Of a stretch of 21,282 nt of DNA, positions 1-7,146 are shown piece by piece (the stretch's first letter is position 1; each line of letters begins with the position of its first letter). A program made the position numbers and the translations under genes. The stretch comes from an uncultured Clostridium sp. (GTDB taxonomy: Bacteria; Bacillota; Clostridia; Clostridiales; Clostridiaceae). The notes below the pieces were generated by a model. That model was not told the origin of the DNA, did no database searches, and was given only the letters and a program-made list of their open reading frames with translations. The stretch covers positions 1 to 21,282 of the forward strand of contig NZ_CAKVKB010000057.1 in the NCBI RefSeq assembly GCF_934754915.1. Direction: 5' to 3'.

Positions 1-37
1 AGTTTTAATACTTTAAAAAATAAAGTTTTAACTTTAG

Positions 38-382
38 AGTATTACAATAAAATCAATTAACGTTGGAAAGAACCATTTTAATGTTGACATTTATACACTT
101 GAGGATATTTACGGTCTTACCATCAGTGAAACAGGCGGTGAAATCTGTTTAAAGGTCAGCAAGGACAAAAGCAAAGCCGCTGAAGAACTGCTGCAAATGC
201 TCACAGCTTGGCAGGAACAGGCTGCAAAGCTCTCTGCTGAAGAAATCAACAAGGAAACCTACGACCAATGGCGGTACAATTATCCGAAATTTGACACTAC
301 GCAGCATTGGGCGGAAATTCCCTCTAAGGAATTAAGCGATTCCTTAGTTGAAGCATTCAAAGACCGACTTCCCAAAGACTGA
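38..382 (+). pseudogene. 5'-truncated mobile-element hypothetical gene
   Basis: The frame is open from the stop at 35-37 to the TGA-type end at 382. The first ATG (197) has no Shine-Dalgarno sequence. The reading frame upstream of it already reads like real protein (INVGKNHFNVDIYTLEDIYG, then LTISETGGEICLKVSKDKSK), so the true start is probably lost and ATG 197 is internal. The visible product is about 100 residues, soluble and charged, with a conserved-looking tail (YDQWRYNYPKFDTTQHW). I do not recognise the family. Base composition is far higher in G+C than every neighbour, with CTG, CAG, GCC and CGG codons that the clostridial genes avoid, and the switch to AT-rich DNA falls near 56-62. 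I infer a fragment of an acquired element. Function unknown. Confidence 0.55.
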
Positions 383-394
383 TAAAGACGACAA

Positions 395-438
395 AAACGC
401 CCTTAGCCATGAGTTACTACCCACAGCTAAGGGCGTTT
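395..438. terminator. Hairpin between mobile fragment and guaA, bidirectional
   Basis: A perfect 13-bp stem (AAACGCCCTTAGC with its complement at 426-438) has an 18-nt loop. Read on the minus strand it is followed by TTTTT, so it can end guaA transcripts. On the plus strand TTTCTAAT follows the foreign frame. It lies inside the foreign-composition patch, so guaA may use a terminator brought in by the element. Confidence 0.7.
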
Positions 439-532
439 CTAATATGGATTTATTACAGTCACACAAGCCGATTTAAAATCATTCTATCACTTATAAACCA
501 CTTGACAGTAAGAATAATCGCACTTGCATAAC

Positions 533-552
533 TGTTATCAATTTGTTATCAA
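533..552. repeat. Two TGTTATCAA direct repeats, 11-bp period
   Basis: TGTTATCAA occurs at 533-541 and 544-552. Short direct repeats phased by about one helical turn close to an element end resemble arm-type sites of tyrosine integrases. That role is inferred only from position and spacing. Confidence 0.4.
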
Positions 553-610
553 AAGACCTTTCAAAAGTCCGCAAACCCGCATAAACACTGGGTTTCTTCG
601 ACTTCTCAAC

Positions 611-2152
611 TTATTCGAACTCAATAGTAGCTGGTGGCTTACCTGTACAATCATAGAATACTCTGTTTACACCCTTAACTTCATTTACTATTCTAGTTGT
701 TACCTTTCCAAGTACTTCCCAAGGAAGGTCTGCTGATTCTGCTGTCATGAAATCACTTGTTGTTACAGCTCTAAGAGCTACAGCATAATCATAAGTTCTT
801 TCATCTCCCATAACACCAACTGAACGCATATTAGTTAACGCTGCAAAGTATTGACCAATTTCTTTATCAAGTCCTGCATTTGCAATTTCTTCACGATATA
901 TTGCATCTGCATCTTGAACTATTCTTACCTTTTCAGCTGTTACTTCACCAATTATACGAATACCAAGTCCTGGCCCTGGGAATGGCTGTCTGTAAACTAA
1001 GTTTTCAGGTATACCAAGTTCTAATCCTGCTTTTCTAACTTCATCCTTAAATAATAATCTAAGAGGTTCAATTATTTCTTTAAAATCAACATAATCAGGA
1101 AGTCCTCCAACATTATGGTGTGATTTTATAACTGCTGATTTTCCAAGACCACTTTCAATTACATCTGGATAAATAGTACCTTGTACAAGATAATCTACAG
1201 CACCAATTTTCTTAGCTTCTTCTTCAAAAACTCTTATGAATTCTTCACCAATTATCTTTCTCTTAGTTTCTGGATCTTCTACACCAGCTAACTTTTCATA
1301 AAATCTTTCTTGTGCATTTACACGTATGAAATTCAAGTCATAATTTCCTTCTGGACCAAATACAGCTTCAACTTCATCACCTTCATTTTTACGGAGTAAA
1401 CCATGGTCAACAAACACACATGTTAACTGTTTTCCAACTGCTTTTGAAAGTAATACGGCAGCTACTGACGAATCAACTCCACCTGATAAAGCGCATAAAA
1501 CTTTACCATTTCCTACTTTTTCTCTGATTTCTTCAATTGTCTTTTCCACAAATGAATCCATCTTCCAGTCACCAGCACATTTACATATGTTATATACAAA
1601 GTTTGAAAGCATCTTAGTTCCTTCTTGTGTATGCATTACTTCTGGATGGAACTGAACTGCATATAAATTCTTTTCTTCACATTCCATAGCAGCAACTGGA
1701 CATACAGGAGTTTTTGCTGTAACTTTAAATCCTTCTGGTGCTTTTTCTATGTAATCAGTATGACTCATCCAACATATTGTTTTAGATGATACATCAGTAA
1801 ATATTTTTGAATCTGTATTTACTTCAACTTCTGTCTTTCCATATTCACTTACTGGCGCTGTTGCTACTTTACCTCCAAGCATGTGAGACATAAGCTGAGA
1901 ACCATAGCATATACCAAGAATAGGTACTCCTATTTCAAATAAAGCTTTATCACATAGAGGAGAATCTTCACCATATACACTGTTTGGTCCACCTGTGAAA
2001 ATAATTCCCTTTGGATTCATTTCCTTTATTTTTTCAACGCTTAAAGTATAAGGATGAACTTCACAATATACATTGCATTCTCTTACTCTTCTTGCTATTA
2101 ATTGATTGTATTGTCCACCGAAATCAATAACTAAAATTAACTCTTTTTTCAT
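611..2152 (-). CDS. guaA: GMP synthase (glutamine-hydrolysing)
   Basis: Converts XMP to GMP using ATP and glutamine, the last step of guanine nucleotide synthesis, in the cytoplasm. The 513 residues are the usual bacterial length. The N-terminal class I glutamine amidotransferase domain (about 1-190) carries GICYGSQL with nucleophile Cys82 and QFHPEV with His169/Glu171. The ATP pyrophosphatase domain follows, with P-loop SGGVDS at 223-228. The C-terminal dimerisation domain has QPFPGPGLGIRI and ends KPPATIEFE. The start has a strong AGGAGG 7 nt upstream. It lies 102 bp behind guaB on the same strand with no terminator between them, so it is probably co-transcribed under the guanine riboswitch. 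The 3' end coincides with the junction of foreign-looking DNA. Confidence 0.98.
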   Translation of the reverse strand: MKKELILVIDFGGQYNQLIARRVRECNVYCEVHPYTLSVEKIKEMNPKGIIFTGGPNSVYGEDSPLCDKALFEIGVPILGICYGSQLMSHMLGGKVATAPVSEYGKTEVEVNTDSKIFTDVSSKTICWMSHTDYIEKAPEGFKVTAKTPVCPVAAMECEEKNLYAVQFHPEVMHTQEGTKMLSNFVYNICKCAGDWKMDSFVEKTIEEIREKVGNGKVLCALSGGVDSSVAAVLLSKAVGKQLTCVFVDHGLLRKNEGDEVEAVFGPEGNYDLNFIRVNAQERFYEKLAGVEDPETKRKIIGEEFIRVFEEEAKKIGAVDYLVQGTIYPDVIESGLGKSAVIKSHHNVGGLPDYVDFKEIIEPLRLLFKDEVRKAGLELGIPENLVYRQPFPGPGLGIRIIGEVTAEKVRIVQDADAIYREEIANAGLDKEIGQYFAALTNMRSVGVMGDERTYDYAVALRAVTTSDFMTAESADLPWEVLGKVTTRIVNEVKGVNRVFYDCTGKPPATIEFE

Positions 2153-2254
2153 AGTTTCCTCCTAAAAAGTTCTTAATATATACTATTATTACTTAAATAA
2201 ATATTCTTTTCAACTTTTTATTAACATTTATTTATAAATCAGCTCTAATATTCG

Positions 2255-3709
2255 TTATTGTTGTACACTATAGTTTGGTGCTTCTTTAGTTATGTTAATG
2301 TCATGTGGATGACTTTCTCTTAATCCAGCACCAGTTTGAACTACAAATCTTGCAGTTTCATATAATGTATCTAAGTCTTTTGAACCTAAATATCCCATAC
2401 CTGATCTAATACCACCAATTAATTGGAATATAGTATCAGATACTAATCCTTTATATGCAACTCTTCCTTCTACACCTTCTGGAACTAATTTTTTATTTCC
2501 TTCTTGGAAATATCTATCCTTAGAACCACATTCCATTGCTGCAAGTGATCCCATACCTCTGTATACTTTGTAACTTCTTCCTTGATATATTTCCATTTCT
2601 CCTGGAGCTTCTTCACATCCTGCAAATAATGATCCAAGCATTGCTACTGATGCACCAGCTGCTAAAGCTTTAACTATATCTCCTGAATATTTGAGACCAC
2701 CATCAGCAATTACTGGAATTCCGTATTTTCTTCCCATTTCAGCACAATCCATAACAGCTGTTAATTGTGGTACACCTACACCTGCAACAACTCTTGTTGT
2801 ACAAATAGAACCTGGTCCTATACCAACTTTAACACAATCTGCACCAGCTTTTATTAAGTCTTCTACTGCTTCAGCAGTAGCAACATTACCAGCAATAACT
2901 TGAAGATCTGGATATGCAGCTTTAATCTTTTTAACTGCTTCTAAAACTCCTTGTGAATGTCCATGAGCTGTATCAAGAACTATAACATCAACTTGAGCTT
3001 TTACTAAAGCATCTATTCTTTCCATCATGTTAGCAGTAACACCTACACCTGCACCACATAATAATCTTCCCTTTTCATCTTTAGCAGCATTTGGGAACTT
3101 TTTAACTTTTTCAATATCTTTCATTGTTATAAGTCCCTTTAAGTTTCCTTCATCATCTACTAAAGGTAATTTTTCAATTTTGTGTTTCTTTAAAATTTCC
3201 TTAGCTTCTTCAACTGTAGTTTTCTCACTTGCAGTTATTAAGTTTTCTTTTGTCATTACTTCAGAAATTTTCTTTTGAAAATCTGTTTCAAATATTATAT
3301 CTCTGTTTGTAATTATTCCAACTAATTTTCCATCTTTAGTAACAGGAACACCTGAAATTCTATATTGAGCCATTAAATTTTCAGCATCTTGAATAAGATG
3401 GTCTTCTGATAAGAATATTGGATCTGTAATTACACCATTTTCTTGTCTCTTAACTTTATCAACTTCCTTAGCCTGTTGTTCTATTGTCATGTTTTTATGT
3501 ATAATTCCAATTCCGCCTTCTCTTGCCATAGCAATTGCCATTTTAGATTCAGTTACTGTATCCATTCCTGCACTCATTAAAGGTATGTTTAAAGCAATTT
3601 TCTTTGTTAATTGAGTCTTAGTGCTTACCTCCCTTGGTAATATTTCTGACTTATTAGGCATTAATAATACGTCATCAAAAGTATAAGCTGTTTTAACAAT
3701 CTTTGCCAT
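2255..3709 (-). CDS. guaB: IMP dehydrogenase
   Basis: Oxidises IMP to XMP with NAD+, the committed step to guanine nucleotides, in the cytoplasm as a tetramer. The 484 residues show a TIM-barrel catalytic domain interrupted by a CBS-domain pair at about 95-205. The active-site loop is GIGPGSICTT with catalytic Cys303, and YRGMGSL near residue 385 marks the IMP-binding region. GGAGG precedes the ATG. It is the first gene of guaB-guaA and is preceded by a promoter, guanine aptamer and terminator (3798-3997), so its expression should fall when guanine is plentiful. Product and substrate fit that control exactly. Confidence 0.98.
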   Translation of the reverse strand: MAKIVKTAYTFDDVLLMPNKSEILPREVSTKTQLTKKIALNIPLMSAGMDTVTESKMAIAMAREGGIGIIHKNMTIEQQAKEVDKVKRQENGVITDPIFLSEDHLIQDAENLMAQYRISGVPVTKDGKLVGIITNRDIIFETDFQKKISEVMTKENLITASEKTTVEEAKEILKKHKIEKLPLVDDEGNLKGLITMKDIEKVKKFPNAAKDEKGRLLCGAGVGVTANMMERIDALVKAQVDVIVLDTAHGHSQGVLEAVKKIKAAYPDLQVIAGNVATAEAVEDLIKAGADCVKVGIGPGSICTTRVVAGVGVPQLTAVMDCAEMGRKYGIPVIADGGLKYSGDIVKALAAGASVAMLGSLFAGCEEAPGEMEIYQGRSYKVYRGMGSLAAMECGSKDRYFQEGNKKLVPEGVEGRVAYKGLVSDTIFQLIGGIRSGMGYLGSKDLDTLYETARFVVQTGAGLRESHPHDINITKEAPNYSVQQ

Positions 3710-3797
3710 TTATATTTCCTCCCTATTTTGAATAATTAATTGCATTTTAAAAGATATTTGAATGTTTTTCTTGCATTTTTTGTTGTGATTTTGGGTA

Positions 3798-3839
3798 TAA
3801 AAAAAGCACATTAATCATTTTAAGTGATTTTAATATGCT
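3798..3839 (-). terminator. Riboswitch-controlled intrinsic terminator
   Basis: On the minus strand an imperfect stem (AGCATATTAAAATCA against TGATTAATGTGCT) is followed by seven Ts. It sits between the guanine aptamer and guaB. An alternative pairing of the strand at 3865-3875 with 3823-3833 (10 of 11 positions complementary) would break this stem and also use three bases of aptamer helix P1. This is the expected off-switch arrangement. Confidence 0.85.
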
Positions 3840-3872
3840 TATGATAAATTAATATCATACTATATTAATATC

Positions 3873-3937
3873 ACTCATAGTCAGAAATTTAAGGTTTCCG
3901 GTAGATACTCCCTGCCTTATCCAGGGTATATATGAGT
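3873..3937 (-). promoter_or_regulatory. Guanine riboswitch aptamer (purine class)
   Basis: Read on the minus strand, P1 is ACTCAT/ATGAGT. The internal elements follow the purine-riboswitch pattern: loop 2 GATAAGG, junction TATCTACC, loop 3 CCTTAAA (GG/CC loop-loop contact) and junction GACTATGAG. The base at the specificity position, xpt position 74, is C (GACTAT rather than GATTAT), which predicts guanine rather than adenine binding. It precedes guaB and a terminator, so ligand binding should stop transcription. Confidence 0.93.
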
Positions 3938-3968
3938 TTTTAATGTGCCGTATCTTTGAATTAAACCT

Positions 3969-3997
3969 ATTATAATGTATGTAAAAAATAAAGTCAA
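3969..3997 (-). promoter_or_regulatory. Sigma-A promoter of the guaB-guaA operon
   Basis: On the minus strand TTGACT (3992-3997) and TATAAT (3969-3974) are separated by 17 bp, near consensus. The predicted start lies about 25 nt before the riboswitch aptamer. Confidence 0.85.
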
Positions 3998-4157
3998 TAA
4001 ATTTGACATAAAAATTGCATTTTAAAAATTTTATTTTTCTTTTTAAAATCAAATCATTCTTATTTATGAATTTTTTCTATTTTAAACATATATAATCCAT
4101 AATATGATTTATTCAAACTATTAAATTTTATATCAATTTTTATTAATATTTTCTTTT

Positions 4158-4586
4158 TTAATTTTCAATTCTATCTTTAGAATCAGATTCTTTTCCATCA
4201 CCTAGGACTTTTGTAAGTTTTTCAGTTTTATCATTAATTTCAAATTCTGCTCCATTAACAATAGCATAGCAATCTTTAACAGTAGTTCCTTCACTTAAAT
4301 TATCTAATTTTACATCTTTTAAATACTTATCTATTCCACTTTTATTTTTTATATTATTTACAGTCATATTTCCTGAAATTTCTGATTTATTTTTTAAATT
4401 ATATGATTCAACAGCCATAACAACACTTCTGCTTTGATCAAGCACCTTCAATTTTTTTGCTTCCCTAATATATCCACTTATGCTTGGAATTAAAGCACCT
4501 GCTATTATGCCTATTATACACATTACTACAACTAATTCAACTAAAGTAAATCCTTTCTTTTTTCTCTTTCTATAAAATCTATTCAC
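4158..4586 (-). CDS. Type IV pilin-like (prepilin) protein
   Basis: The N-terminus has a short basic leader (RKRKKK) followed by G12-FTLVE, the class III prepilin peptidase site with Glu at mature position 5. A hydrophobic helix spans about 14-34 (LVELVVVMCIIGIIAGALIP). The remaining ~105 residues are a polar, Lys/Asn-rich head. The start is GTG at 4586, preceded by AGGGAGG at 7 nt. With 142 residues it is in the range of small major pilins or pseudopilins. No assembly ATPase, platform protein or peptidase gene is nearby, so it must rely on machinery encoded elsewhere. Whether it forms pili or acts as a pseudopilin cannot be told. Low-complexity charged C-terminus (DGKESDSKDRIEN). Confidence 0.88.
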   Translation of the reverse strand: MNRFYRKRKKKGFTLVELVVVMCIIGIIAGALIPSISGYIREAKKLKVLDQSRSVVMAVESYNLKNKSEISGNMTVNNIKNKSGIDKYLKDVKLDNLSEGTTVKDCYAIVNGAEFEINDKTEKLTKVLGDGKESDSKDRIEN

Positions 4587-4735
4587 TTAAAAACCTCCCT
4601 TATGTATTATTTTTCTAAAATATATGTATCAATCAACATTAGTTTTTTAACTGTAAAAATTATTAATATAAATAACAAATTTTATCAATCGAACATATTA
4701 TCTTAATTATTCCTTATCTGTGAATTTTTATACAC

Positions 4736-4774
4736 AAAAAAGACCATAAAAGGATTATTTTCCTTTTATGGTCT
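4736..4774 (-). terminator. groESL terminator
   Basis: A perfect 14-bp stem (AGACCATAAAAGGA with complement at 4761-4774) has a 6-nt loop and, on the minus strand, a run of six Ts. It lies about 70 nt after groEL. Confidence 0.92.
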
Positions 4775-4843
4775 TAATATCTTTATAAACCTACTGGTTT
4801 TATATAATGTTAATAATAAAACTTATATAAATCTTTATTTATT

Positions 4844-6472
4844 TTAGTACATTCCATCCATTCCCATTCCTGGAGCACCTGCTGGCATTGCTGGTTCTTT
4901 AGATGGAATATCAGCTACAGCAGCTTCAGTTGTTAAGAATGTAGATGCTACTGATGCAGCATTTTGAAGAGCTGATCTAGTAACCTTAGTTGGGTCAACA
5001 ATTCCTGCTTTGATCATATTCTTATATTCATCATGTAAAGCATCATATCCTACACCAGCTTCACTGTTTTTAACTTTTTCAATTATTACTGAGCCTTCAA
5101 CTCCTGCATTAACAGCAATTTGTCTTACTGGTTCTTCTAATGCCTTAACAATTATATTGATACCAACTTGACTGTCTGCAACATCAGATGTTAATTTAGC
5201 CACTTCATTGATTACATTAACATAAGCAGTTCCACCACCAGCTACTATACCTTCTTCAACAGCTGCTTTTGTAGCATTCAATGCATCTTCAATTCTTAAT
5301 TTCTTTTCTTTTAATTCAGTTTCAGTAGCTGCACCAACTTTGATTACTGCAACTCCACCAGAAAGCTTAGCTAATCTTTCTTGTAATTTTTCTTTATCAA
5401 ATTCAGAAGAAGTTTCTTCTATTTGAGCTCTGATTTGAGCAACTCTTTCCTTAATTGCTGTTGAATCGCCCTTGCCATTAACTATAACTGTATTTTCTTT
5501 ATTTACTTTAACACTATCAGCAGTTCCTAACATATCTAAAGTAACTTCTTTTAAATCCCTTCCTAATTCTTCAGAAATTACAGTACCACCTGTTAAGATT
5601 GCTATGTCTTGTAACATTTCTTTTCTTCTATCACCAAATCCTGGAGCCTTAACAGCTACACAAGTAAATGTTCCTCTTAATTTATTAACTACTAATGTTG
5701 CCATTGCTTCGCCTTCAATATCCTCAGCAATAATTAATAGTTTCTTTCCTGTCTTAACTATTTCTTCAAGTATAGGTAATATTTCTTGTATGTTACTAAT
5801 CTTCTTATCTGTAATTAAGATGTATGGATTATCTAAAACAGCTTCCATTTTTTCTGTATCTGTAGCCATGTAAGGAGATACATATCCTCTATCAAACTGC
5901 ATACCTTCAACTACATCTAATTCAGTTCCCATTGATTTTGATTCTTCAATAGTAATAACACCTTCATTACCTACTTTTTCCATAGCATCAGCAATTAATT
6001 GACCTACTTCTTCATCTGCAGCAGAAATAGCAGCAACTCTAGCTATATCCTCTTTTCCTTCTACTGGCTTAGAAATCTTCTTAATTTCTTCTACTGCTTT
6101 TTCAACAGCAACCTTTATACCATTTCTAAGTAATATTGGATTAGCTCCTGCTGTTACATTCTTTAATCCTTCTCTTATTATAGCTTGAGCTAATAATGTT
6201 GCAGTAGTTGTACCATCACCTGCAACATCATTAGTTTTAGTTGCAACTTCTTTAACTAATTGAGCTCCCATATTTTCATATGGATCTTCTAATTCTATTT
6301 CTCTTGCAATTGAAACACCATCGTTTGTTATTAATGGTGCACCAAATTTTTTATCTAAAACAACATTTCTTCCTTTTGGTCCTAAAGTAACTTTAACTGT
6401 ATCTGCTAATTTATCTACGCCAACCTGCATAGCTCTTCTTGCATCTTCTCCGAATTTTAACATTTTAGCCAT
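4844..6472 (-). CDS. groEL: Chaperonin GroEL (60 kDa)
   Basis: ATP-driven protein-folding chaperonin, acting in the cytoplasm as a double heptameric ring with GroES. The 542 residues match the family. They show TLGPKGRNVVLD and the nucleotide-binding DVAGDGTTTAT near residue 85 in the equatorial domain. The apical region carries GFGDRRKEML, and AAVEEGIVAGGG is near 405-416. The C-terminus is a short Gly/Met-rich tail (PAGAPGMGMDGMY). AGAGGAG precedes the ATG. It lies 60 bp behind groES and is followed by its own terminator. Heat-shock control is expected through the CIRCE operator upstream of groES. Confidence 0.99.
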   Translation of the reverse strand: MAKMLKFGEDARRAMQVGVDKLADTVKVTLGPKGRNVVLDKKFGAPLITNDGVSIAREIELEDPYENMGAQLVKEVATKTNDVAGDGTTTATLLAQAIIREGLKNVTAGANPILLRNGIKVAVEKAVEEIKKISKPVEGKEDIARVAAISAADEEVGQLIADAMEKVGNEGVITIEESKSMGTELDVVEGMQFDRGYVSPYMATDTEKMEAVLDNPYILITDKKISNIQEILPILEEIVKTGKKLLIIAEDIEGEAMATLVVNKLRGTFTCVAVKAPGFGDRRKEMLQDIAILTGGTVISEELGRDLKEVTLDMLGTADSVKVNKENTVIVNGKGDSTAIKERVAQIRAQIEETSSEFDKEKLQERLAKLSGGVAVIKVGAATETELKEKKLRIEDALNATKAAVEEGIVAGGGTAYVNVINEVAKLTSDVADSQVGINIIVKALEEPVRQIAVNAGVEGSVIIEKVKNSEAGVGYDALHDEYKNMIKAGIVDPTKVTRSALQNAASVASTFLTTEAAVADIPSKEPAMPAGAPGMGMDGMY

Positions 6473-6532
6473 TTATAACACTCTCCTCTTAATCAAATTT
6501 AAGCTATTCAATAACATGTCATATCATTATTT

Positions 6533-6817
6533 CTATTCAACTATTGCTAATATATCTTCTTGTTTTAATATAGTATATTCTTCTCCAGAAACCTTAACTT
6601 CTGTTCCAGCATACTTAGAATATAGAACTTTGTCGCCAACTTTAACTTCCATGGCAACTCTCTTTCCATCAACTAAAGCTCCAGGTCCTACTGCAACTAC
6701 TTCTGCTTCTTGTGGTCTTTCCTTAGCACTTCCTGTTAAGACTATTCCACTTTTAGTCTTTTCTTCTGCCTCTAATTTTTTAATTACTACTCTTTCACCA
6801 AGTGGTTTAATGTTCAT
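6533..6817 (-). CDS. groES: Co-chaperonin GroES (10 kDa)
   Basis: Heptameric lid of the GroEL chamber. It has 94 residues, starts MNIKPLGERVVIKK, and includes the mobile loop that contacts GroEL (about 18-35, KTKSGIVLTGSAKE). The rest is the usual beta-barrel segments (VGDKVLYSKYAGTEVK). A strong AAGGAGGG lies upstream of the ATG. It is the first gene of groES-groEL; the CIRCE operator and promoter lie 56 bp upstream. Confidence 0.99.
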   Translation of the reverse strand: MNIKPLGERVVIKKLEAEEKTKSGIVLTGSAKERPQEAEVVAVGPGALVDGKRVAMEVKVGDKVLYSKYAGTEVKVSGEEYTILKQEDILAIVE

Positions 6818-6872
6818 GAAAAACCCTCCTTAAAAATATCTATGATTATTATAATTATTTTTATTTCCATTA

Positions 6873-6899
6873 TTAGCACTCATCACTATCGAGTGCTAA
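6873..6899. promoter_or_regulatory. CIRCE operator (HrcA binding site)
   Basis: TTAGCACTC, nine bases, then GAGTGCTAA: an exact match to the CIRCE consensus. It sits between the groES -10 region and the gene, so HrcA should repress groESL at normal temperature. Confidence 0.98.
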
Positions 6900-6903
6900 T
6901 ATA

Positions 6904-6935
6904 ATTATAATATCCTTTATATCCATATAATTCAA
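6904..6935 (-). promoter_or_regulatory. Likely groESL promoter
   Basis: On the minus strand a consensus TATAAT (6904-6909) lies 5 bp upstream of CIRCE. The best -35 candidate is TTGAAT (6930-6935), but the 20-bp spacer is long, so the -35 assignment is uncertain. The start site would fall within CIRCE. Confidence 0.5.
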
Positions 6936-7146
6936 ACATTACTTCTAATATTATATCCTGTTTTAAGTTAAATATTACTGTTTATTTTAAATTATGTTCT
7001 ATATGCTCACGCTTTCTTTCATTTTCTAAAAATTTTAATTTAATATCATTTCAACGCTAAAACATAAATTTTTTAACAATCAAAAACATATTGATTATTA
7101 CTGAAAGTAATTTGTTTATATAATAAAAAATTTGAAATATACATTA
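6936..7146. other. Non-coding gap between hydrogenase end and groESL promoter
   Basis: AT-rich DNA with no plausible gene. Minor hairpins only: AATCAA/TTGATT, and ATTACT/AGTAAT near 7097-7111. None has a T run, so I cannot name a clear terminator for the hydrogenase gene. Confidence 0.5.

Larger units (their letters stand above)
56..610. mobile_element. Probable end of an integrated element at the 3' end of guaA
   Basis: The composition is richer in G+C than the rest of the window. It holds a foreign truncated frame, a strong hairpin, paired 9-bp repeats and an AAACCC/GGGTTT inverted repeat (573-594), and it ends exactly at the guaA stop codon. The 3' end of guaA is a known integration hotspot for integrative elements in Firmicutes (family knowledge). 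No integrase gene and no second att copy lie inside the window, so the boundaries and identity are inferred. The AT-rich left flank (1-55) suggests the visible piece is a remnant or is rearranged. Confidence 0.45.

Noticed and set aside
524..736. 70-codon plus-strand frame overlapping the guaA end
   Set aside because: It runs across the integration boundary into antisense guaA, has no ribosome site, and the guaA reading is secure.
3855..4052. 65-codon minus-strand frame upstream of guaB
   Set aside because: It covers the promoter and guanine riboswitch, has no ribosome site, and the RNA interpretation explains the conservation.
5472..5873. 133-codon plus-strand frame
   Set aside because: Antisense shadow of groEL; the same holds for the plus-strand frames opposite guaB, the hydrogenase, hbd, groES and nagB.
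7097..7111. ATTACT/AGTAAT hairpin as hydrogenase terminator
   Set aside because: The stem is short and AT-only, with no T run on the minus strand.
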